Under the pieces are notes generated by a model. It was not told the DNA's origin, ran no database searches, and saw only the letters and a program-made list of their open reading frames with translations. DNA of 64,000 nucleotides from Jejuia sp. UBA6058 (GTDB lineage: Bacteria > Bacteroidota > Bacteroidia > Flavobacteriales > Flavobacteriaceae). Position numbers and translations under genes: made by a program. The stretch covers positions 124,001-188,000 of the forward strand of contig DIYI01000012.1 in NCBI GenBank assembly GCA_002428965.1. Reading direction: 5' to 3'. The stretch's first letter is position 1. Each line of letters opens with the position of its first letter. Below are positions 25,593 through 35,443 of the stretch, in pieces.

Positions 25593-25925
25593 ATGAACGC
25601 ACTTAAAAACAAAGTACAGTTGATTGGTAGATTAGGGCAAGATCCTGAAATTGTAAACTTTAGTAATGGCAACAAAATTGCCAAATTCTCCATAGCCACA
25701 GACGATAGCTACAAGGACAAAAGTGGCAATAAAGTAGAACGCGCATACTGGCACAATGTAATTGTAAGAGGCGGACTTGTAAACGTAGTGGAGAATTATA
25801 TTTCTAAAGGTAAGGAAATTGCCATTGAGGGTAAGTTAACCAACAGAAGTTATGAAGATAAAAATGGTAACCAACGCTATATAACTGAAGTAGTTTGCAA
25901 CGAACTACTGATGCTTAGTAAATAA
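25593..25925 (+). CDS. ssb: Single-stranded DNA-binding protein
   Basis: This 110-residue OB-fold protein has MNALKNKVQLIGRLGQDPEI at the N-terminus, AYWHNVIVRGGLVNVVENYI in the middle and IEGKLTNRSYEDKNGNQRY near the end. It binds ssDNA during replication and repair. The usual disordered tail with a DDDIPF-like acidic tip is missing; the protein ends straight after the OB fold (NELLMLSK). It may thus be a secondary SSB that cannot recruit partners by the tail, with a full-length SSB elsewhere. It is monocistronic with a strong terminator. Confidence 0.95.
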   Translation: MNALKNKVQLIGRLGQDPEIVNFSNGNKIAKFSIATDDSYKDKSGNKVERAYWHNVIVRGGLVNVVENYISKGKEIAIEGKLTNRSYEDKNGNQRYITEVVCNELLMLSK

Positions 25926-25951
25926 ACCTTTTTTTGCTCCCAAAAAGGATG

Positions 25952-25980
25952 AAAGGCGCTTCATTGAAAGCGCCTTTTTT
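25952..25980. terminator. Terminator of ssb, possibly shared with the GH29 gene
   Basis: AAAGGCGCTT (25952-25961) pairs perfectly with AAGCGCCTTT (25968-25977), followed by further T. It lies between convergent ssb and the end of the carbohydrate cluster. Confidence 0.9.
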
Positions 25981-26033
25981 GTTCTTACATGTAACAATTA
26001 GTGTCTAACAAACAACTTTAACCATTTAATACC

Positions 26034-27554
26034 CTACTCCAATTCCAATTTAAACACGTTCGCTATAGGATTCATTTCTGCATCTGGAATAGTTATAAAA
26101 AATGAGGCAGATGTATGTTCGAATTCTGTTTTGGTTTGAGTACCCAAGTGTGTTATTTTACTTATTTTTCCGGGAGGTATATTTCTATGATAGCCACCTA
26201 TACTGCGCATTTGAATTCGTTTTCCAATTTCAGGTACACCTAAAAAGAAAATATACATTGCTTTTTTATCCTTGGATACTGTAAAACGAACATCATCTGC
26301 AGTATATTCAACAGAGGAAGATTGACCCGCATTATGTCCTTTGCCCGTATTGGCATTACCAAAACCAAAAATATTATGAGGTCTTGTACCGTAAACAGCT
26401 TCGGCGTGCACTGTCATCCAATCTCCAATCTCCTTCAAAACATCCCTTTGTTCCTGATTAATAACTCCATCTGCTCTTGGAGAAACATTTAACAAAACCA
26501 CACCATTTTTGCTCCAAATATCAATCATATTACGCACCACCAAATCGGCAGTTTTATACGGATGTCCTTCAACATACATCCACCTGCTTTTTCCCAAAGT
26601 CATATCCGTCATCCAAGGGGTTGGCCATGAATCTTTTCTTCCCCCTTGTTCATAATCTAAAACACTGTATTCTTTGGGCAGATCTTCCTGTTTATGCGCT
26701 AACATTACATCTTTATTATCTTTAATGCCTTTATTAAAATGATAAGCGGCCATTTCGTTTCGTTTTTCTTCAGGGATTAAATTCAGCCATGAGTCGTACC
26801 ACAATATATCTGGACTATACTTATCTACCACCTCTTTTACCTGATCTAACCAATATTGATTAAACCCCTGTATAGTTTCAAAATTCCCGAATAACTTTCT
26901 CAATTTTGGGTCTTCAGTTGCAGTTGGTAGGTCTGGATGATAAGCGTAATGGCTATTATAACCTTTTCCATTCCAAAGCTCTGGATTATTCTTATTTCGT
27001 TGCCCATTTCTTGCATGGTGAAATGTTGCAATTGTTTTTAATTCCCTATCCTCTAAAGCTTCAAAAATGTCTCCCAAAATATCACGTTTTGGCCCCATAT
27101 CGGCAGCATTCCATGGATTAATATCACTATCCCACATGGCAAAACCATCATGATGCTGCGCTACAGGACCTGCAAATTTTGCGCCTGTTTGTTGAAATAG
27201 TTCTGCCCAATCCTCAGGATCAAAATGTTCTGCTGCAAACATTGGGATGAAATCTTCGTAACCAAATTCATTAGGGTCGCCATAATGTTCTTCATGAAAT
27301 TTACGCACACTCCCATTTTCTTTATACATATTGTGAGGGTACCAAGCACTGCCAAAAGCAGGCACACTATAAGGCCCCCAATGAAAATACATACCTAGTT
27401 TTGCATCTGCAAACCATTCTGGTGCAGCTCCATGTTTTGAAAGCGATTCAAAATTGGGCTCGTATTGCACAATTTCTTTCTTAGATTCGTTTTGTCTTTC
27501 TTTACATGAAAAGCAAACTAAAAACAACAACACCAAAATTTTAAAATATTTCAT
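26034..27554 (-). CDS. GH29 alpha-L-fucosidase or alpha-L-galactosidase, lipoprotein
   Basis: This 506-residue protein has lipobox CFSC (Cys17), so it is membrane-anchored. The GH29 signature is plain: PEWFADAKLGMYFHWGPYSV at about 45-64. The catalytic nucleophile is Asp254 in SPDILWYDSW. GH29 enzymes retain configuration and remove terminal alpha-L-fucose. Members acting on red-algal galactan can instead release alpha-L-galactose, which differs from fucose only at C6; the GH117 and sulfatase nearby make that reading possible. A C-terminal beta-sandwich follows the barrel. It is the last gene of the locus. Confidence 0.92.
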   Translation of the reverse strand: MKYFKILVLLFLVCFSCKERQNESKKEIVQYEPNFESLSKHGAAPEWFADAKLGMYFHWGPYSVPAFGSAWYPHNMYKENGSVRKFHEEHYGDPNEFGYEDFIPMFAAEHFDPEDWAELFQQTGAKFAGPVAQHHDGFAMWDSDINPWNAADMGPKRDILGDIFEALEDRELKTIATFHHARNGQRNKNNPELWNGKGYNSHYAYHPDLPTATEDPKLRKLFGNFETIQGFNQYWLDQVKEVVDKYSPDILWYDSWLNLIPEEKRNEMAAYHFNKGIKDNKDVMLAHKQEDLPKEYSVLDYEQGGRKDSWPTPWMTDMTLGKSRWMYVEGHPYKTADLVVRNMIDIWSKNGVVLLNVSPRADGVINQEQRDVLKEIGDWMTVHAEAVYGTRPHNIFGFGNANTGKGHNAGQSSSVEYTADDVRFTVSKDKKAMYIFFLGVPEIGKRIQMRSIGGYHRNIPPGKISKITHLGTQTKTEFEHTSASFFITIPDAEMNPIANVFKLELE

Positions 27555-27636
27555 ATCTATAAATTGTAAAGAGTATTAAATTCTAATCACGACTTCTTTG
27601 ATTTCAAATAGGATTATCTATTTCAAACCCATAATT

Positions 27637-29052
27637 CTAATACTTGTAATCATCAAAAGCATCTGAATTTTTAACCTTTATTTTTCGAAAAAAATTACCT
27701 TTCGAGTCACCCGTTTCTGCCACTGCATTTCCCATTTCTCCGAATGTAATTTTGTTATCCAAAACCGTACTATTTGTGCAATTATGTAAGCGCACCACGG
27801 TTTGTGTTAGTGGTGTTAAGATGATATTATTAGAAAAATTCAAGTGATTAGAATTGTTAAATTGAATAAAACTTTGACCGTTAGCTTCTTTGTCTGTTAC
27901 GACGGACTTTTTACGACTATCTTGTTCGTGATTGATAGAGTTCCCCATCACATTTAACCCCAAGGATTTCTCAACAAATAAAAACGACCCAGCAGATGCA
28001 GCTCCTGTATTATTCTTTTTATTTAAAAGCGTATTACTAGTTATAGTTGAATTTGCAACCTCTTTAAATTCAAAACACTTACCTACGTAAGCAAATGTAT
28101 TATGACTATAAGTGGAAAAGTTGGTTTTCTTAATCTTTAATGCGGTCTCTAAATCAGCAAAAAGGTTATTATGAACCATCATTCCAGGTCCGTTAAGCCG
28201 AATTGCATATGTTAATTGACCAAACCAATTATTATTTATATAACTCACATCTGTCCAAGAGGCATCTATTCCAAGGTAGAACTCGGTAAAATAACACCCT
28301 GAGATTCTTAGTAACTCACACTTACCCCAACCCCAACCTTTCACTTTTGGTCTAGGAGGCAAATAAATCGCTCTTTGTCCTTCTACTTCTACATTATCAT
28401 ATCTATCTTTAGAAGGATACCAATTAAGCCCTCTAAAATTTGGCGTATCTTTTCTAAATCTGCTGTAACCTTTTGCAGTATCAACCCCAGTATTGTTATA
28501 TCCTACAAAGGCAATATTTTCAATTTCTACTTTTAAATTTTGATTAGGCCAGGGTGATTCTCCTGCGGGAAAGGATTTGCTTCTGCCAGCATAATCGAAT
28601 GTAAGACAATATGGTCCCGCATCTTTTCCAAAGCGGAAAATAGTACCCGTTGCTAAATTAGCACCATGAATATCAATACCTCCATGACCATGACCGACTA
28701 ACTTAACACCTGCCATTTTAATCGAAACAGGAGCATTGATATAATAAATGCCAGGGAAAAAAATGACTGTTGCAGAACCATCTTTTAATGCTGAAAGCTC
28801 ATCAAATAAATCCTGAAATTCATCAGCCACATCTACCTCCCCGCTATTATCTATCTGATATTTGAACGTCCCATGATTAGTAATGGCCTCAACTGTATGC
28901 TTTTCGATAGATTGTGCTAATAATGAAGTATATACTAAGTACAAAGCAATAAAACATAATAATATTTTAGAAGGTATTTTATATACTGGTTGATTTCTAA
29001 AAATATTTATAGACTTCAACGGTAGAGCCCTGAATAGTTTTACATACCTCAT
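27637..29052 (-). CDS. Secreted right-handed beta-helix protein (pectate-lyase-like fold)
   Basis: This 471-residue protein has a hydrophobic segment (ILLCFIALYLVYTSLLAQ), preceded by about 28 residues, so the signal peptide is long or the true start lies later. The body shows a pectate-lyase-superfamily start (DELSALKDGSATVIFFPGIY) and many short beta-helix turns such as MMVHNNLFADLETALKIKKT and LNFSNNIILTPLTQTVVRLH. It may be a lyase or glycosidase; no catalytic set can be fixed by eye and the family is unassigned. It is 8 bp from the GH30 gene and clearly co-transcribed. Confidence 0.8.
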   Translation of the reverse strand: MRYVKLFRALPLKSINIFRNQPVYKIPSKILLCFIALYLVYTSLLAQSIEKHTVEAITNHGTFKYQIDNSGEVDVADEFQDLFDELSALKDGSATVIFFPGIYYINAPVSIKMAGVKLVGHGHGGIDIHGANLATGTIFRFGKDAGPYCLTFDYAGRSKSFPAGESPWPNQNLKVEIENIAFVGYNNTGVDTAKGYSRFRKDTPNFRGLNWYPSKDRYDNVEVEGQRAIYLPPRPKVKGWGWGKCELLRISGCYFTEFYLGIDASWTDVSYINNNWFGQLTYAIRLNGPGMMVHNNLFADLETALKIKKTNFSTYSHNTFAYVGKCFEFKEVANSTITSNTLLNKKNNTGAASAGSFLFVEKSLGLNVMGNSINHEQDSRKKSVVTDKEANGQSFIQFNNSNHLNFSNNIILTPLTQTVVRLHNCTNSTVLDNKITFGEMGNAVAETGDSKGNFFRKIKVKNSDAFDDYKY

Positions 29053-29060
29053 AACTAGTT

Positions 29061-30455
29061 CTACAAATTGCTGAGAATCACAACTGTAATTGCTTGAGCA
29101 AGCGCATTAATCTTGACACTCTTTTCTCCTACAAACAGTTCAAAAACGCCATCATTCTCATCTTCATTTTGAAACAAAACTTTAATTGTTCCATCAGGAG
29201 ATTTTACTCCAATCATTGGATGATGATTACCTCTATTGAAAGAAGCCACCCGAACATCACCAGGTTGAATAAATTTGCTAATGATGTACATGGCATTATA
29301 ATCGGGATTGTATTGAATAGTACCATTCTCACGGTCTATATTTACCAAAGAATTCTGAGTCCAGTCCCAGCCACTTTTGGTGGTTTCGTTTAAAATCATG
29401 TTCCAATACGAGAAAGTCGTACTACCATTATTGATGTACTGTGCCACTTCTTTCAAACGGTGTTTGGCCTGTTCTGATGTGTTCTTTCCATTGTAACAAT
29501 GCCCTTCAGTATGAAAAATTTTGAGATTCGGAATCAGCTCCCTGGCATCCGCAAGAATTCTTCCTTCGGTGTATTGAATACCAACACCTTCTACGCCATG
29601 TGTATCTTTCAACTGGGTAAAATCCATCAAATCCGACTTGTTTGACGCTCGAAAAGTTCCAGCAAAAATCTTTGTGTCTAAATTATTTTTTGCGAATTCC
29701 GGAGCCATATGGACATTTGCGAAAGACACCATTTCTTTGGCAGGAAAAATACAGCTCGGGTATTTGGTATCTGCATCATTTTCATTTTGAATACAAATAC
29801 GGTCTACTTTTACGCCTTCTTTTGCATAAGCCTGTACGTATTTCACAAAGTATTTAGCATAAGCATCCCACGTTTTTACATCAGTTTTAATACGATTTCC
29901 TTCAGGTTGTAAACCAATCATTTTACCGCTTTCTTTCATCCATCCCGGAGGGCTCCAAGGTGATGCGAACAATGTCAAATTAGGATTAATAGAAAAGGCT
30001 TGTTTTAGATATGGTAATACATATTTTTTATCGCGTTCAGTCGAAAAATGTTCCATATCGTAATCATTCGGCACTTCAGAATAACTGTAGGCATCAATAC
30101 CAAAATCACTGGCTCCAATAGCCGTTCTACAAAAGCTAAATCCTGCACCCTCTTTTGAAAATAAATTATTCATTAACTCTTTCTGCTTCTTTTTCGGCAA
30201 CGATAATAAAGCCTCTCCTCCTATTTCATTAAACGCACCACCAATACCCTCAACGGTTTGAAAGGTGATTTCCGGCTGAATAAAAATGCGGTTTTTCCAA
30301 CCTATTTTTTTACTCGTATCGCTATTGTTTACCTTAAAAATTGGTGATGCTTCACCTTTCTCTAGTTTTGTTGCCCAAACCTCAACCTCAACAGCTTGTT
30401 GCGCACAAACCGCAGTGGAAACAACGATTGTTAGAAGTACAAATAATTTTTTCAT
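29061..30455 (-). CDS. GH30 family glycoside hydrolase
   Basis: This 464-residue secreted protein has signal MKKLFVLLTIVVSTAVCAQ. It has an (alpha/beta)8 barrel with GIGGAFNEIGGEALLSL at the start and FASPWSPPGWMKESGKMIG, classic for GH30. The acid/base is Glu225 (CIQNENDA) and the nucleophile Glu317 (IFHTEGHC), followed by the small beta-sandwich that GH30 enzymes carry. GH30 members cut beta-glucosides, beta-xylans, beta-1,6-galactans or beta-fucosides; subfamily cannot be told by eye. It is 6 bp downstream of the LacZ-type GH2 gene. Confidence 0.92.
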   Translation of the reverse strand: MKKLFVLLTIVVSTAVCAQQAVEVEVWATKLEKGEASPIFKVNNSDTSKKIGWKNRIFIQPEITFQTVEGIGGAFNEIGGEALLSLPKKKQKELMNNLFSKEGAGFSFCRTAIGASDFGIDAYSYSEVPNDYDMEHFSTERDKKYVLPYLKQAFSINPNLTLFASPWSPPGWMKESGKMIGLQPEGNRIKTDVKTWDAYAKYFVKYVQAYAKEGVKVDRICIQNENDADTKYPSCIFPAKEMVSFANVHMAPEFAKNNLDTKIFAGTFRASNKSDLMDFTQLKDTHGVEGVGIQYTEGRILADARELIPNLKIFHTEGHCYNGKNTSEQAKHRLKEVAQYINNGSTTFSYWNMILNETTKSGWDWTQNSLVNIDRENGTIQYNPDYNAMYIISKFIQPGDVRVASFNRGNHHPMIGVKSPDGTIKVLFQNEDENDGVFELFVGEKSVKINALAQAITVVILSNL

Positions 30456-30461
30456 CTGTTT

Positions 30462-33400
30462 TTAATTGTTTAAATGAAGTGTAAAGTTAAATTCATAGGG
30501 TTTCACAGGAACAAAATATTGCTCCAACGGTGGTGGTCCGCAACTGGCATTTCCTAAACCAAGCATTTCCGCATCTATACATAAAATCGTTTCCTTCCTC
30601 TCTTTTAAAAATGCGGGGCGACTTGCCCTAATTAAATCAAGTGCATCATAATGCAATGCAGAAAATATAAATGGTTTGTCTGAAGTGACTTTGAAAGCCG
30701 ATTTCTTTTGGTTTTTGAAAGATAATTCCAATGAACGCACATCCGAACGCGCCCCGTTTTCCTGGGGTACTACATAAGGTACAAATAAATCTGTCACCGA
30801 AGATTGATAATTTCCTAAAAAAGCCGATTCATTTCTATCAGGATAGTTTTCCTGAGGGCCTCGACCGTACCAATTTACCTGTTCTAAACCCGCTACCAAT
30901 CCTAATTTTAAACCCACTTTTGGGAAAGTTTCTAAACTTTTGAAACCAGTCGGCGTTACTTTATTTTTTAAAGTGATATTGCCTTGTCCGCTGATATCAT
31001 ATACACATTCATGCTTTATACTTCCAGAATCTGATTTGAATTCCCTAACAATAGTGATTGACGATACAGAGGCATTGACTTGTTTTGATGTCACCGAAAG
31101 CACTTTATGCTCCAAATCTTTTAGTTTTGCTTTCTGCCATGGCTTTTTATAAGGCCTATCATTTTCAGTTCGCGCGCGATATACATTCAAAGTAGGTCCA
31201 CTAATGTCGCCCGTTTGCGCAATCAATTCTTTTTTGTTGGAAACTATAGAAATGATTTTTCCTTCTGATTTACCAAAACTCACTTTAAAGTTTTTTCCCG
31301 TGGCTATGATTTGATTATCGGTTTCTGACAATGAAACCGTGCCTTTTGCCGCTTCGGCTTTTGGCATATATTTTTGAAGGATAATTTCTTCTTTTGCAAC
31401 CTCAAATCCAGCATCTGCCCAAATTTTAGGCTCTTTCAATCGATAGCTAAAGTTTATTGTGTACTCTGAATCTGCATCTAACTTAGGCAGTTTTAATGTG
31501 ATTTCAGTCGACGTATATGGTGCTAAATCCAATTCTTGAATATCCCCATCTTTAACCACATTTCCATTTTTTAATAAAGTCCAGCTTCCATTAAATTCAT
31601 TTAAATTAGTGAAATAGTATTTGTTTTTAATTTGAAACACATGCTTCTTATTTTCAACCGCGCTAATCCCAATGTATTGTTGCGCCTTTTTCATTTCAGC
31701 CATGGCGGGTTTTGGTGTTCGGTCAGCAAATACCGCACCTTTAGCGCACTCGTTTTTCAATTGTGGAATTTCTGAAAAATCACCACCTACAGGAAGACTA
31801 TCTACCGGGTGATAATCCAATCTATGACTTTGACGGGTTCTTCCATCGGACATCTTTTCATTATAAGTTTGATTTACCCAATCCCAAATATAGCCCCCAA
31901 TAAACGATGGATTCTTCTCTACCACACGCCAATATTCCGCAAAATTCCCCAAAGAATTTCCTTGTGCATGGGCATATTCAATCATGATATATGGCTTTTC
32001 GTATTTAGGCTCTGCCCAAAAACTTAATAACTTCCAATGTTTTTGACTTTCATCATCCTCAATAAACGGGTACATCGAACTATTCATATCGAAATAATCC
32101 TTTTGCGCCCAACAATCTGTTTCTCTTCCGTCGTATGAAATCAATCGCGAAGGGTCAAAACGACGGATATAATCACTCATTAAGGCAAAGTTTTTCCCGA
32201 AACCAGATTCATTCCCAAGCGACCAAAAAATAATTGATGGGTGGTTTTTAGCACGTTCTACCATAGCCACCGCTCTATCCATAGCTGTTGCCATCCAACT
32301 GATATCACTACCAGGTAATCCATTATTTCGAATAAAATAATCGGGGGATTCTAGTGCTTCATCCATCACGTATAGTCCATATTTGTCACACAAGGCATAC
32401 CATCTTGGATCGTTAGGGTGGTGGCTAGAACGTACCGCATTAAAGTTATTTTGTTTCATTAACAAAATATCCTGAATCATGGACTCTTCGGATAAGGTTT
32501 TTCCAGTTTCAGGATGGGATTCACCTCGGTTAGCTCCTTTGATTTTTATGGGTTTGCCATTGATGTGCACTTGTAAATTCTTCATTTCTACTTCACGGAA
32601 TCCGAAAGGCGTTCGCGTCACCTCAACTACGCTACCTTTGGCATCTTTAAGCGTCATAACAATGGTGTACAGATTAGGAAACTCAGCAGACCAAAGTTTT
32701 GGGCTTTCTATATTAGCAGAATATTCCAAAATACTTTCTGCACCTAAATTCCCCATGCGCCACCCTATCTTTGGGCTATTTTTACCAGATTCGGAAATCA
32801 AATTTCCAGCGTCATCATAAATATCAATATTTACTTGATAATTCTTAGGAACGGAATCACTATTATTAAACACCTTAATCTTTGCATTTAATTCTGCATC
32901 CTTATAATCCTCATCCAAATCTGAAGTGAAGAAAAAATCTCTTATTCTCACTTTCGGGCGACTTTGCAGATACACATCTCTAAAAATCCCACTGAACGTC
33001 CACGTATCTCCCGATTCAAAATAACTACCTGTTGTCCAACGGTATACTTGTACCGCCATAGTATTTTCACCATCTTTTAAATAAGACGTGATGTTGAATA
33101 CCGAACTGGTCATAGAATCTTCATCGTAGCCCACCAATTCGCCATTTATCCAAAGGTAAAATGCGCTGGACACTCCGTTAAAATGTAATAAGGTTTCACG
33201 GTCTTTCCAGTTTTCAGGAATTTCAAAAGTAGTTCTGTAGCTTCCTACAGCATTATCCTCTGGTACTGCAGGAATTTTTATTTTTTCTGCTCTTACCAAC
33301 ATCCCAAGTCCGCGGTGAGATGGCACACCATAACCTTGGCGCTCCCAACAAGAAGGTACTGGAATGGTTTTCCAATCGTCGACACTATAAGTTGGCTTAT

Positions 33401-33659
33401 AAAAATCTTGAGGCTTATCTGCAACTTTCTCAACCCAATTGAATTTCCAGTCGCCTGCTAAACTTTGATAATAAGGTGACTCTTTGTAATCGCCTTTTAA
33501 AGCTGATTCTTTGTCAGCAAACACATACTGTGTTGAAGCATGTGGCTCAGTACCTACGGTATAAACCTGTTTATCTTTCCAAAATTCTTGGGCATTTAAA
33601 ACTTGCAACGGAATTAGGAATAAAAAAAATAGAAGTTGAGGGATATTTAGTTTTTTCAT
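30462..33659 (-). CDS. GH2 beta-galactosidase, LacZ type
   Basis: This 1065-residue protein has a signal peptide (MKKLNIPQLLFFLFLIPLQV then LNAQ), so it is periplasmic or exported rather than cytosolic as in E. coli. Domains in order are the GH2 sugar-binding fold (about 50-235), an immunoglobulin-like domain, the TIM barrel with acid/base Glu484 (SLGNESGFGKN) and nucleophile Glu561 (YIMIEYAHAQGNSLG), and the C-terminal Bgal_small_N domain ending around VPYVVPQENGARSDVRSLEL. It removes terminal beta-D-galactose, here probably from algal oligosaccharides. It lies in the second half of the locus after the unknown secreted protein. Confidence 0.95.
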   Translation of the reverse strand: MKKLNIPQLLFFLFLIPLQVLNAQEFWKDKQVYTVGTEPHASTQYVFADKESALKGDYKESPYYQSLAGDWKFNWVEKVADKPQDFYKPTYSVDDWKTIPVPSCWERQGYGVPSHRGLGMLVRAEKIKIPAVPEDNAVGSYRTTFEIPENWKDRETLLHFNGVSSAFYLWINGELVGYDEDSMTSSVFNITSYLKDGENTMAVQVYRWTTGSYFESGDTWTFSGIFRDVYLQSRPKVRIRDFFFTSDLDEDYKDAELNAKIKVFNNSDSVPKNYQVNIDIYDDAGNLISESGKNSPKIGWRMGNLGAESILEYSANIESPKLWSAEFPNLYTIVMTLKDAKGSVVEVTRTPFGFREVEMKNLQVHINGKPIKIKGANRGESHPETGKTLSEESMIQDILLMKQNNFNAVRSSHHPNDPRWYALCDKYGLYVMDEALESPDYFIRNNGLPGSDISWMATAMDRAVAMVERAKNHPSIIFWSLGNESGFGKNFALMSDYIRRFDPSRLISYDGRETDCWAQKDYFDMNSSMYPFIEDDESQKHWKLLSFWAEPKYEKPYIMIEYAHAQGNSLGNFAEYWRVVEKNPSFIGGYIWDWVNQTYNEKMSDGRTRQSHRLDYHPVDSLPVGGDFSEIPQLKNECAKGAVFADRTPKPAMAEMKKAQQYIGISAVENKKHVFQIKNKYYFTNLNEFNGSWTLLKNGNVVKDGDIQELDLAPYTSTEITLKLPKLDADSEYTINFSYRLKEPKIWADAGFEVAKEEIILQKYMPKAEAAKGTVSLSETDNQIIATGKNFKVSFGKSEGKIISIVSNKKELIAQTGDISGPTLNVYRARTENDRPYKKPWQKAKLKDLEHKVLSVTSKQVNASVSSITIVREFKSDSGSIKHECVYDISGQGNITLKNKVTPTGFKSLETFPKVGLKLGLVAGLEQVNWYGRGPQENYPDRNESAFLGNYQSSVTDLFVPYVVPQENGARSDVRSLELSFKNQKKSAFKVTSDKPFIFSALHYDALDLIRASRPAFLKERKETILCIDAEMLGLGNASCGPPPLEQYFVPVKPYEFNFTLHLNN

Positions 33660-33693
33660 TGGATTATGAAAGTATTTAATAGTATTACCAAAA

Positions 33694-35388
33694 TTAATTT
33701 TGTGACTCCTTTAATAGTTGCTCTAATCTTTCAATTGAAACCACAAATGGTTCATTGCCCTGACAATGGATAGCTTCGTAATCAACATAAAGTGTTGGAC
33801 AGTTAGCATTTTCTTTTTTCAACTTGCGCCATTCGTCCCATTTTTCTTGATATGTTTTTAAAATATACTTAGCTTCTTTTTTGTCAAAAGGCACATTATT
33901 TATTTCCATTTCGGCAAACATGATTTGGGTACGGAAAATCAATTCGATCAACTCGTATTTAATACGTCCATAAGTGGTAGAAACACGTATAAAATCTTCA
34001 TCTTCTTTATTTGGAAGCTTAATACTATTGGCAATCTCTTCCATTTTATACCATGTTTTGAGGTTCTCTTTTTTCTCAGCTAAAACTTCTTTTGATATAC
34101 CCTTTTTCACGTAAATGGACATATCCTGTGCCGAGAAAAAATGATCTCGAATCCACCAAGGCCCCATATGCTGAAGTGCCGTAGCTTGTCCCTTAAATAC
34201 TGCATCAATTGAAAGCATACATAGTTCTCTCAACTTCTGAATATTTTCAGGGGTCATCTTTAAAACGTTGTTAGCATAATCATTAAAAATCTCTGCTTCA
34301 GGCTTGAGTGGATTTTTAGTGAATTCTTGAATAACGTGTGCATTTAAATCCATCCAAAACTCATTCCCAAAGTAGGGTCCGTACCAACCATCGCCCCAAG
34401 TCCACGTCCAAATGCCTTTTATTTGTGAATTGCCGTATAAATTACGAAGTCCTTTTTTCTGTTCCATCTCAGGCCAACCTTCAATAACCCCAGTACCGAT
34501 GTAGTAAGGATGCGCATTTCTACCGTACATTCCCGCTTGATTGATAGATACCTCAACGATTTGTTGGTGCTTTCCAATGCCGAGGGTCTTGTTGAAAGGG
34601 AGTCCCCTTAGAAAATCTCCATTGACATGTTTGGTTGAAAAATATAGATTGGGATGGGGTTCAACAGCATCCGTAATCTTTAGATACACTTCTGGCACCA
34701 AATGAAACTTTCTTTTGATTTTTCCCCAATCCCAAGTTCTATAAAACAGTTTTTTGTTTCGCTTTACGCAAACTTCTTCACGGAAAATATTGATGATTTT
34801 TATATGATCTTCAGGGGAATATACCGGTCTGTTTCCTTCATGAAATGGTGTATCGTGCAAGTAGGTTTCACCAAAACGAATGGTCAACCCTCCAATTTCT
34901 GGAAACCTTTTGAATATTTCATCAATTTGGGCTTTTAATATTTCCTGTGTTCTCGGTTTTTGAATGGACAGTTTACCATCAATCTTCATTTCATCACCAT
35001 ACTTTTCCATTACGGATTTTGGCACCACCAAAACGTCCGTGAACGGGTATATTGGCATTCCAACTTCTCGTGCTTTATCCAGTTGAATTCTTATATCTGA
35101 AGCTTTCCGCTCAATCCATAATCTTTCAGCAGTTTGAAAAGACACTAGCCCATTTTCATGATCATCATAGGTTACCGCACATTGTATTTCAAACTTTGGA
35201 ATTTGTCCGTTGTAACCGAGCGTTTTGATGTATTCAGGGTTTGTATATTTCGTGTTAAACCTTGGCTCACCTGGGTTATGATGTACCATGTTATAAAGAA
35301 TAGGATACCTTTCAGAAGCTTCTTTTATTTGTGCCCTTCCCGATAACTGAATTAATAATACAAAAAGAATGAATGCTATTTTCTTCAT
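33694..35388 (-). CDS. Secreted protein of unrecognised family, candidate glycoside hydrolase
   Basis: This 564-residue protein starts at ATG 35388 with signal MKKIAFILFVLLIQLSGRAQ; an in-frame upstream start at 35421 gives a worse leader. I do not recognise the family. Features seen are a likely TIM barrel with alternating strands and helices; IGGLTIRFGETYLHDTPFHE, where Glu174 ends a strand as a catalytic acid would; QIVEVSINQAGMYGRNAHPY with Glu279 similarly placed; and the aromatic GIWTWTWGDGWYGPYFGNEF near 325-344. The second Glu after a VEV strand is reminiscent of retaining clan enzymes, and the WTWGDGW patch of GH67-like proteins. It sits inside the locus between sulfatase and GH2, which supports a polysaccharide role. 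Confidence 0.7.
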   Translation of the reverse strand: MKKIAFILFVLLIQLSGRAQIKEASERYPILYNMVHHNPGEPRFNTKYTNPEYIKTLGYNGQIPKFEIQCAVTYDDHENGLVSFQTAERLWIERKASDIRIQLDKAREVGMPIYPFTDVLVVPKSVMEKYGDEMKIDGKLSIQKPRTQEILKAQIDEIFKRFPEIGGLTIRFGETYLHDTPFHEGNRPVYSPEDHIKIINIFREEVCVKRNKKLFYRTWDWGKIKRKFHLVPEVYLKITDAVEPHPNLYFSTKHVNGDFLRGLPFNKTLGIGKHQQIVEVSINQAGMYGRNAHPYYIGTGVIEGWPEMEQKKGLRNLYGNSQIKGIWTWTWGDGWYGPYFGNEFWMDLNAHVIQEFTKNPLKPEAEIFNDYANNVLKMTPENIQKLRELCMLSIDAVFKGQATALQHMGPWWIRDHFFSAQDMSIYVKKGISKEVLAEKKENLKTWYKMEEIANSIKLPNKEDEDFIRVSTTYGRIKYELIELIFRTQIMFAEMEINNVPFDKKEAKYILKTYQEKWDEWRKLKKENANCPTLYVDYEAIHCQGNEPFVVSIERLEQLLKESQN

Positions 35389-35443
35389 TAGTTTTTTTCT
35401 GATTTCACCAGGAGTTCCCATTTACCTTGAAAATTATCAATCC

